Below, one piece after another: positions 16,203-22,415 of a stretch of DNA of 27,306 nt. Both the position numbers and the translations under genes were made by a program. Each line of letters begins with the position of its first letter. Position 1 is the first letter of the stretch. The notes under the pieces were generated by a model. It searched no databases, was not told where the DNA came from, and saw only the letters and a list, made by a program, of their open reading frames with translations. This DNA is from an uncultured bacterium (lineage in GTDB: Bacteria > Bacillota > Clostridia > Lachnospirales > Lachnospiraceae): assembly GCA_905216215.1 (NCBI GenBank), contig CAJMSZ010000032.1:1-27306 (forward strand), in the 5' to 3' direction.

Positions 16203-17441
16203 ATGAAAAGACGAGTAATTGTAGTTGGTGGGGGACCAGCAGGAATGATGTCGGCCATTACTGCAGCGAAAGAAGGGGCGGAGGTCACAATTCTTGAGCA
16301 CAATGACCGGATAGGAAAAAAAATCTTGTCGACAGGAAATGGACGGTGCAATTTTACAAATGAATATCAGTCTCCGTCAGAATATCGAAGTGATGAGCAG
16401 TCCTTTCCTTGGAAGGTAGTTTCACAGTTTCCCTACGAAGAGACCTTGCGGTTTTTTGAAGAACTCGGAATAATGGGAAAAAAGAAAAATGGTGGTCTTT
16501 ATCCGTTTTCGGAGCAGGCGAGCGCAGTGCTGGATGTGCTTCGCATGGAAGTGGAGAGGCGCAGGATTACGGTTTACACAGGAGTCAATGTGTTGGAAAT
16601 TAAGGCTGTACGAAATGGATTTCGTGTGATTGCTGTTTCCAAAGAGCAGGGTAGGAAGACTTTCTGCGGAGATGCATTGATACTGGCTGCCGGTTCAAAG
16701 GCGGCTTCAAAGCTGGGAAGTGATGGAAGCGGATATTCCCTTGCAAAAAGTATGGGGCACAGTATGATTCCGGTTGTTCCAGCTCTGGTTCAGTTAGAAT
16801 GCTGTGAAAATTTTTATAAGGCACTTGCCGGAGTACGGGTTTACGGAAAAGTAATGTTGCTGATAGATGGAAAGGAAGCTGCAACGGATACAGGAGAAAT
16901 TCAGCTTACAGATTATGGTATTTCTGGTATTCCGGTCTTTCAGGTAAGTAGATTTGCTGCACGTGGACTTTATGAAAAACGGAGGGTAAAAGCCGTGATG
17001 GATTTTATGCCAGATTTTTCCGAAAAAGCATTTGCAGATTATATTGGAAAACGAATTGCTGAGAAACCGGATAAGAAAATGGAACTGTTCCTTGTTGGTG
17101 TTTTCCATAAGAAACTTGCGCAGGTCTTTCTGAAAGTGGCAAAGATAAGACCAGATAAGGAAGCAGGAATGCTTACAAAGGACGAGCGTGAGAGACTTAT
17201 TCAGACTGTGAAAAGATTCCAGACCGAGGTCAAGGCAACAAAATCCTTTGAACAGGCACAGATTTGTGCGGGCGGCGTAAATACGAAAGAAATATATGCG
17301 GCAAATATGGAATCCAGGCTAGTGAATGGTTTATTTTTTGCAGGGGAACTGGTAGATGTAGATGGAATTTGTGGCGGGTATAATCTGCAGTGGGCATGGT
17401 CCAGCGGATATGTAGCCGGGAAAGGAGCTGCAAATGTTTAG
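16203..17441 (+). CDS. FAD-dependent oxidoreductase of the HI0933/BaiN-RdsA type
   Basis: A 412-residue flavoprotein. The N-terminal dinucleotide motif VVGGGPAGMMSA (7-18) is followed by ILEHNDRIGKKILSTGNGRCNFTN, the family hallmark, and the C-terminus has CAGGVNTKEI and ELVDVDGICGGYNLQWAWSSG, which complete the FAD site. Members have been linked to bile-acid dehydroxylation side chemistry (BaiN) and other reductions, but most are uncharacterised, so no substrate is assigned. No signal peptide is seen; a cytosolic role is expected. A strong AAGGAG at 16191-16196 overlaps the upstream stop. The 3' end overlaps the next flavoprotein gene by 8 bases. Confidence 0.85.
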   Translation: MKRRVIVVGGGPAGMMSAITAAKEGAEVTILEHNDRIGKKILSTGNGRCNFTNEYQSPSEYRSDEQSFPWKVVSQFPYEETLRFFEELGIMGKKKNGGLYPFSEQASAVLDVLRMEVERRRITVYTGVNVLEIKAVRNGFRVIAVSKEQGRKTFCGDALILAAGSKAASKLGSDGSGYSLAKSMGHSMIPVVPALVQLECCENFYKALAGVRVYGKVMLLIDGKEAATDTGEIQLTDYGISGIPVFQVSRFAARGLYEKRRVKAVMDFMPDFSEKAFADYIGKRIAEKPDKKMELFLVGVFHKKLAQVFLKVAKIRPDKEAGMLTKDERERLIQTVKRFQTEVKATKSFEQAQICAGGVNTKEIYAANMESRLVNGLFFAGELVDVDGICGGYNLQWAWSSGYVAGKGAANV

Positions 17442-19089
17442 AATCAGTCAGGTAAAACTGCCTGTTACACATACCGAGGAAGAACTGGAAAAGAAACTTC
17501 TTCATACGTTGCGGATAGAGAGAAGACAGATGCTATCCTGGAGTATCTGGAGGCAGTCTCTTGATGCAAGAAAGAAACCAGAGCTATATTATGTGTATAC
17601 ACTGGATGCAGAGGTGAAAAACGAGGTAACGGTGTATCAGAAGTTGAAAAAGAAACATCAGGATAAAAATATCGAATGTTTTCAGAAACAGGAATATTGT
17701 TTCCCAGATACGGATAGAGATGGAGAATATTTAACAGAAAGACCTTATGTAATCGGCTGTGGCCCCGCAGGAATTTTTTGCGCTTATTTTCTTGCGGAGG
17801 CTGGTTACCGTCCGGTTCTTGTTGAACAGGGAGCTCCTGTGGAGGAACGGCAGCAGGATGTAGAAACATTTTGGAAGACAGGGGTGCTGAATCCGGATTC
17901 CAATGTACAGTTTGGAGAAGGCGGAGCAGGTGCATTTTCCGATGGAAAACTAAACACACTGGTAAAAGACCCTGGAAACCGGATACATAAAGTAATGGAA
18001 GTATTTGTAGAACATGGAGCTCCGAAAGAAATTCTCTATGTAAACAAACCCCATATCGGTACCGATATTTTATGCGATGTGATTAAGAGCATGCGAATGA
18101 AAATACTGGAAATGGGCGGAGATGTGCAGTTCCATACACGAATGGAACGACTTCTGTTTGATGAAAATGGAACGAAAATAAATGGACTGGAACTGAAAAA
18201 TTTAAGAAGTGGAGAACTGCAAAACGTTCCGGCAGAGGTGGTAATTCTTGCACCGGGACACAGTGCAAGAGAGACATTTTATCAGCTTTACGGGCAAAAG
18301 ATTCCTATGGAGCCGAAGTCCTTTGCTGTAGGATTTAGGGCAGAACACAGACAGGAGCTTATTAACCGTTCTCAGTATGGAGAAGGGTACCCAGAAAGCC
18401 TTGGAGCTGCTGCCTATAAGCTGACTGCAAAACTTCCTGACGGACGGGGAGTATACACGTTCTGTATGTGCCCTGGTGGTTACGTTGTAAATGCATCCTC
18501 GGAAGAAGGGATGCTTGCTGTAAATGGAATGAGTTACCATGACAGAACGAGTCGAAATGCCAACAGTGCTGTGATTGTAACTGTTTTTCCGAAAGATTTT
18601 GAAAGCGAACATCCGCTTGCAGGAATTGCTTTCCAGAGAAAATTGGAAAGAGCGGCCTATGAGGCCGGAAATGGAAAGATACCGGTACAACGGTATGGAG
18701 ATTTTTATGAAGAAGTTATGGGCCTGAAAAAAGAAGAATCTGCCGATTCAGAGTTTGCTCCTTGCATGAAAGGAATGTATCGGTATACCTCTCTAAAAGA
18801 AATTTTGCCGTCGAAATTAAATAAGGCACTGATTGGTGGAATAGAAGAATTTGGCAGAAAAATCAAAGGATACAGTAGTGCGGAAACATTGCTGTCTGCG
18901 GTGGAAAGCAGAACTTCTTCCCCGGTTCGCATTATTAGAGATGAAAAAATGGAAAGTGAGATAAGTGGACTTTATCCGTGTGGAGAGGGAGCTGGATATG
19001 CGGGAGGAATTACTTCTGCGGCAGTGGATGGAATCAAAGTTGCTGAAGTAATTCGAAAAAAATTTCACTCATTCGACAAAGTACAGTAG
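17434..19089 (+). CDS. Uncharacterised FAD-dependent dehydrogenase (COG2509-like)
   Basis: A 551-residue flavoprotein. Residues 1-~90 form a ferredoxin-like N-terminal domain with an SWSIWRQSLDARKKPEL segment typical of COG2509. The FAD-binding motif GCGPAGIFCAYFLAEAG starts at G108. FGEGGAGAFSDGKLNT (about residues 158-173) is the second family hallmark, and the C-terminus has PCGEGAGYAGGITSAAVDG, the closing FAD-binding segment. Function is unknown; the family is common in anaerobes. It shares 8 bases with the previous flavoprotein gene, with a GGAG site (17424-17427) 6 bases before the ATG, so the two are translationally coupled. They may act together. No terminator follows; radC has its own promoter 30 bases later. 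Confidence 0.85.
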   Translation: MFRISQVKLPVTHTEEELEKKLLHTLRIERRQMLSWSIWRQSLDARKKPELYYVYTLDAEVKNEVTVYQKLKKKHQDKNIECFQKQEYCFPDTDRDGEYLTERPYVIGCGPAGIFCAYFLAEAGYRPVLVEQGAPVEERQQDVETFWKTGVLNPDSNVQFGEGGAGAFSDGKLNTLVKDPGNRIHKVMEVFVEHGAPKEILYVNKPHIGTDILCDVIKSMRMKILEMGGDVQFHTRMERLLFDENGTKINGLELKNLRSGELQNVPAEVVILAPGHSARETFYQLYGQKIPMEPKSFAVGFRAEHRQELINRSQYGEGYPESLGAAAYKLTAKLPDGRGVYTFCMCPGGYVVNASSEEGMLAVNGMSYHDRTSRNANSAVIVTVFPKDFESEHPLAGIAFQRKLERAAYEAGNGKIPVQRYGDFYEEVMGLKKEESADSEFAPCMKGMYRYTSLKEILPSKLNKALIGGIEEFGRKIKGYSSAETLLSAVESRTSSPVRIIRDEKMESEISGLYPCGEGAGYAGGITSAAVDGIKVAEVIRKKFHSFDKVQ

Positions 19090-19118
19090 CTTAATAAAAA
19101 ATTAATAACCGAAAAGTC

Positions 19119-19147
19119 TATACACGTTTTTTGAAATATGCTAAAAT
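19119..19147 (+). promoter_or_regulatory. Sigma-A-type promoter for radC and probably the mre/min cluster
   Basis: TATACA (19119-19124) and TAAAAT (19142-19147) are spaced by 17 bases, and a TGn extension precedes the -10 (TGC at 19139-19141). The leader to radC would be about 115 bases. Confidence 0.7.
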
Positions 19148-19159
19148 GATACCAGTTTG

Positions 19160-19228
19160 TGATGTAAGAACAATAATAGAACATCATCGCTTCTTATGAG
19201 ATGCATAAGACATCTCTCATAATGGGAG
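19160..19228 (+). promoter_or_regulatory. Structured radC leader with competing hairpins
   Basis: Four inverted repeats lie in the leader. TGATGT/ACATCA pairs 19160-19165 with 19181-19186. TCTTATG/CATAAGA pairs 19192-19198 with 19204-19210 around a 5-base loop. GAGATG/CATCTC pairs 19198-19203 with 19211-19216 and excludes the previous helix. CTCTC/GGGAG pairs 19214-19218 with 19224-19228. No T-run follows, so this is not a classical attenuator; a role in translation or mRNA stability is only a possibility. Confidence 0.35.
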
Positions 19229-19268
19229 TGCAGGTTTGTTTGTGTGAAAAAGCAAATTCGGAAAGAGA

Positions 19269-19979
19269 ATGAGTGAAAAAGAAAATATAAAAGAAATGCT
19301 TCTGGAAGAACGGCCATATGAAAAATGTGAACGTTTTGGAGCGGGCAGTCTGACAAATGTTGAACTGCTTGCGGTACTATTGCGGACTGGAACTAAGGGA
19401 GAGAATGCACTTAGTCTGGCACGCAGACTTTTATATCCGGAGAGAGGAACACCAGACAATGGGCAGACCCATCTGCAGAACTGGACGAAGGAAGAACTTT
19501 TAAAAATACATGGAATCGGTAAGGTAAAAGCGATTCAGATTCTTTGTCTCTGTGAATTATCAAAAAGAATGTCCCAGTTTTCAGCCGGACAGGAGCTGGA
19601 CTTTTCCAAGCCTCATACGATTGCGGAATATTATATGGAAGATATGCGTCATCGAAGACAGGAGCACATGAAGCTCTTGATGTTAAATGGACGTTTGCGT
19701 TTGATTGGAGAAAGTGAGATTTCCAAAGGAACAATTAATATGTCGGTTGTCTCTCCGAGAGAACTGTTTTTAGAGGCGCTTCAAAAACAGGCGGTTTATA
19801 TTATTTTGTTGCACAATCATCCCAGTGGTGATCCCTCTCCAAGTAAGGAAGACGTGCTGGTGACGAAGCGTGTCCGGGAAGGAGGAAGCCTTCTTGGGAT
19901 TGAACTTCTGGATCATATTATTATTGGAGATAATCGTTATGTCAGTTTTGCAGAGGAGAATCTGCTGCGAGACACATAA
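19269..19979 (+). CDS. radC: RadC family JAB/MPN-domain protein
   Basis: A 236-residue protein. The N-terminal part has a helix-hairpin-helix segment LLKIHGIGKVKAIQIL (about residues 77-92). The C-terminal JAB domain has the JAMM metal-binding pattern HNHPSGDPSPSKED, with H182, H184 and D195. The family is named after a historical repair phenotype that is now doubted; the molecular role is not settled. Length is typical. The gene has its own promoter and a GGAAAGAG site before the ATG. It is followed after 21 bases by mreB, an arrangement seen widely in bacteria, so it is the first gene of the cell-shape cluster. Confidence 0.95.
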   Translation: MSEKENIKEMLLEERPYEKCERFGAGSLTNVELLAVLLRTGTKGENALSLARRLLYPERGTPDNGQTHLQNWTKEELLKIHGIGKVKAIQILCLCELSKRMSQFSAGQELDFSKPHTIAEYYMEDMRHRRQEHMKLLMLNGRLRLIGESEISKGTINMSVVSPRELFLEALQKQAVYIILLHNHPSGDPSPSKEDVLVTKRVREGGSLLGIELLDHIIIGDNRYVSFAEENLLRDT

Positions 19980-20000
19980 CTACTGAAAGGAATAGAGAGA

Positions 20001-21023
20001 ATGGCGCGTAATGTATACGGTCTTGACCTTGGTACATACGAAATTAAAGTATATGACAAGAAACAGGATGCAATTTGGAAAGAAAAGAATGTCATAGCCA
20101 TTGCGGATGAAAAAAACATATTTGCAGTGGGTGATGAAGCTTATGAAATGTTTGAAAAAGCACCGGGAAACATTGAAATCGTGTTTCCTATGAAGGAAGG
20201 TGTTATCAGTCGTTTCCATGATATGCAGTATTTGCTACAGAGTATCCTGAAGAAGAAAAGACGATTTTCAATGGGGGCCAAGTACGTGGTGGCAGTGCCG
20301 ACAGATGTAACCGAGGTGGAAAAGAGGGCCTTTTTTGATTTGGTTGTGCATTCGGCAGCGAAGGCCAAAGAAGTAAGTATTGTGGAACGTGCTCTTGCCC
20401 AGGGAATTGGTCTTGGTATTGATGTGAAACAGACAAGAGGAATCATGATTGTAGATTTAGGCGCTGAGACAACAGAAATTTCTGTGGTTGCCATGGGTGG
20501 TCTTGTCTTGAATAAGATGCTGAAAATTGGTGGAACAACTATGGATAATGCAATTTCACATCTGGTAAGAAGACGTTATGATTTCTTGATTGGACAACTC
20601 ACCTCAGAAATGTTAAGAAGGCGGTTTGGCATCTTTGGGGGTGACAGTGGGACGTCTATGTCAGTGGCCGGACGTAACTTGCTGACGGGAGTTCCTCAGC
20701 AGATAGAGGTACCGCTCAGCCTGGTCCGCGCAGCCATAAGGGACCCCCTTGCTGAGTGCGTGTCCAACATACAAATGATGTTGGACCGAACACCGCCAGA
20801 AGTACTTCGGGCTATTCAGAAGAACGGAATTTATCTGGTGGGGGGACTTTCGAACCTGCCGGGACTTTCCAGATACATAGAAGAGGCACTTGGATATCCG
20901 GTGCATGTAACGAGAAGACCGGAAATCTGTACGGTAGAAGGATTGAGTAAAATAATGACATCCAAAGAATGGAAGAGTCTGGCTTATTCCATGCTGGATG
21001 ATAGATATAGGTGGTTAAGATAA
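20001..21023 (+). CDS. mreB: Rod-shape-determining protein MreB (divergent)
   Basis: A 340-residue bacterial actin homologue that forms membrane-associated filaments guiding lateral wall synthesis. The first phosphate loop is YGLDLGTYEIKVY (6-18), the second is IVDLGAETTEISVVAMGG (about 150-167), and VGGLSNLPGLSRY (about 278-290) fits the adenosine-binding region. Several normally well-conserved blocks differ: the usual EEPMAAAIGAGL is VERALAQGIGLGI (about 132-144), and the ERTAEEIK-type block is LIGQLTSEMLRRRFG. The fold should be intact, and mreC and mreD follow directly, so the identity is secure. A GAAAGGA site lies before the ATG. The stop codon is contiguous with the mreC start. Confidence 0.9.
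   Translation: MARNVYGLDLGTYEIKVYDKKQDAIWKEKNVIAIADEKNIFAVGDEAYEMFEKAPGNIEIVFPMKEGVISRFHDMQYLLQSILKKKRRFSMGAKYVVAVPTDVTEVEKRAFFDLVVHSAAKAKEVSIVERALAQGIGLGIDVKQTRGIMIVDLGAETTEISVVAMGGLVLNKMLKIGGTTMDNAISHLVRRRYDFLIGQLTSEMLRRRFGIFGGDSGTSMSVAGRNLLTGVPQQIEVPLSLVRAAIRDPLAECVSNIQMMLDRTPPEVLRAIQKNGIYLVGGLSNLPGLSRYIEEALGYPVHVTRRPEICTVEGLSKIMTSKEWKSLAYSMLDDRYRWLR
20762..20786 (+). repeat. Perfect 9-base-pair inverted repeat within mreB
   Basis: GTCCAACAT (20762-20770) and ATGTTGGAC (20778-20786) are perfect complements around a 7-base loop. No T-run follows. It may be a codon coincidence. Confidence 0.7.
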
Positions 21024-21884
21024 ATGAAGACAAAAAATCAATTTTCTTTTTCAAGTAAATATCTGTTGCTCATATTGGCGATTGTCTGTATTATCCTGAT
21101 GGGTCTTTCCGGGTTTACGGAGCGCACAGGTAATCCTCTTTCCTGGATTGCTGGCTATACGGTTGTACCAATGCAAAAAGGAATCAATACAGTAGGAATG
21201 TGGCTGAGCGACATGTCTGATAATTTTGCTACACTTCAGGAAATGAAGGAGGAAAATCAGGCACTTAAAGAAAAACTGGCAGATATGACAGTGGAGAACA
21301 ATCAACTGAAGCAGAATTCAGCGACTCTGGAGCGGCTTCAGGAATTGTATAAGATGGATCAGAACACGGCAGATTATCCTAAAGTAGGGGCAAATGTAAT
21401 AGCAAGCGATAACAGCAACTGGTATTCATCGTTTACAATTGATAAAGGAAGTCAGGATGGAATCCGCAAGGATATGAATGTTTTATCCGGTGCCGGACTT
21501 GTCGGCATTGTAACAGATGTGGGGCCGAATTATTCGATTGTAAGTTCCGTTATAGATGATAAAAATGTCAGTGCCATGATTCTGACAACCTTTGACAAAT
21601 GTATCGTGAGTGGAGATTTAACACTGATCGATGATGGTGTAATCAAGTTTCAACAATTGGAAAATAATGGCAATGAAGTTCCAATCGGAGAGCAGGTTGT
21701 TACGTCTAATATCAGTAATAAATATTTGCAGGGACTTCTGATTGGTTATGTGTCTGAAATTCATGTTGATTCTAACAATCTGACTCGCTCCGGTTATATT
21801 ATTCCTGCTACGAATTTCAAGGAGTTGCAGGAAGTACTGGTTATTACGGTGACGAAGGATGATTTGATAAAAAAAGAGGAATAG
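21024..21884 (+). CDS. mreC: Rod-shape-determining protein MreC
   Basis: A 286-residue membrane-anchored scaffold that links MreB filaments to PBP2 and the SEDS protein outside the membrane. A basic cytoplasmic tip is followed by one membrane segment (about residues 12-32, LLLILAIVCIILMGLSG). A coiled coil with heptads such as EMKEENQALKEKLADM runs from about 70 to 108. The rest is the beta-domain, with WYSSFTIDKGSQDGIRKDM (about 133-151) and GLVGIVTDVG as family hallmarks. The ATG directly follows the mreB stop; an AGGTGG site within the end of mreB serves it, so the two are coupled. Confidence 0.94.
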   Translation: MKTKNQFSFSSKYLLLILAIVCIILMGLSGFTERTGNPLSWIAGYTVVPMQKGINTVGMWLSDMSDNFATLQEMKEENQALKEKLADMTVENNQLKQNSATLERLQELYKMDQNTADYPKVGANVIASDNSNWYSSFTIDKGSQDGIRKDMNVLSGAGLVGIVTDVGPNYSIVSSVIDDKNVSAMILTTFDKCIVSGDLTLIDDGVIKFQQLENNGNEVPIGEQVVTSNISNKYLQGLLIGYVSEIHVDSNNLTRSGYIIPATNFKELQEVLVITVTKDDLIKKEE

Positions 21885-21887
21885 AAG

Positions 21888-22415
21888 ATGCAAAGATTGA
21901 AACGTATTGTCATATATGTAGTTATGGTGGTTGGATGCTATCTGTTGGAAACAACGGTGTTCCCTCATTTGGCATTGGCTTCGGTAATACCCAATACACT
22001 CGTTATTATTACTTCTTCGATTGGATTTATGCGAGGAAAAAGAGAAGGAATGATAATGGGATTTTGCTGTGGACTTTTGAAGGATATATTAGGTGGAGGA
22101 TTGCTTGGTTTCTACGCATTTATTTATATGATGATAGGATTTGGAAATGGGTTCTTCAAACGAGTATTCTACGATGAAGATGTAAAACTGCCGATTGCCC
22201 TTATTTCAGTAAGTGAGTTTTTATATAGTATTGCAGTATATGTATTTTTATTCATGTTAAAAAGTGATTTTAAATTTGGATATTATTTGGGACATATTAT
22301 TATGCCTGAATTGGTATATACCATTTTGGTGACACTTGTGTTGTATCAGATTTTGTTACACATAAATCAGTCGCTGGAAGAAAAAGAAAAAAGGAGTGCA
22401 AGTAAATTTGTTTAG
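21888..22415 (+). CDS. mreD: Rod-shape-determining protein MreD
   Basis: A 175-residue integral membrane protein with about five helices, the usual size for MreD. Typical features are an early ETTVFPHLALASVIPNTLVII (about residues 21-41, TVFPHLAL being the LPxL-like entry motif) and the GFCCGLLKDILGGGLLGFYAF segment (around 61-81) with the DxxxGxxLG pattern of the family. It works in the membrane with MreC, PBP2 and RodA. An AGAGGA site overlaps the mreC stop, 3 bases upstream. Its last codons overlap the PBP2 gene by 8 bases if PBP2 starts at the TTG at 22408. Confidence 0.9.
   Translation: MQRLKRIVIYVVMVVGCYLLETTVFPHLALASVIPNTLVIITSSIGFMRGKREGMIMGFCCGLLKDILGGGLLGFYAFIYMMIGFGNGFFKRVFYDEDVKLPIALISVSEFLYSIAVYVFLFMLKSDFKFGYYLGHIIMPELVYTILVTLVLYQILLHINQSLEEKEKRSASKFV
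22391..22396 (+). promoter_or_regulatory. Ribosome binding site that bears on the PBP2 start
   Basis: AAGGAG at 22391-22396 touches an in-frame GTG at 22396, so that codon cannot be the start. The next in-frame start-type codon is the TTG at 22408, 11 bases downstream. No other good site precedes the ATG at 22444. Confidence 0.6.

Noticed and set aside
19090..19268. LexA/SOS box upstream of radC
   Set aside because: No GAAC-N6-GTTC-type inverted repeat is present near the promoter.
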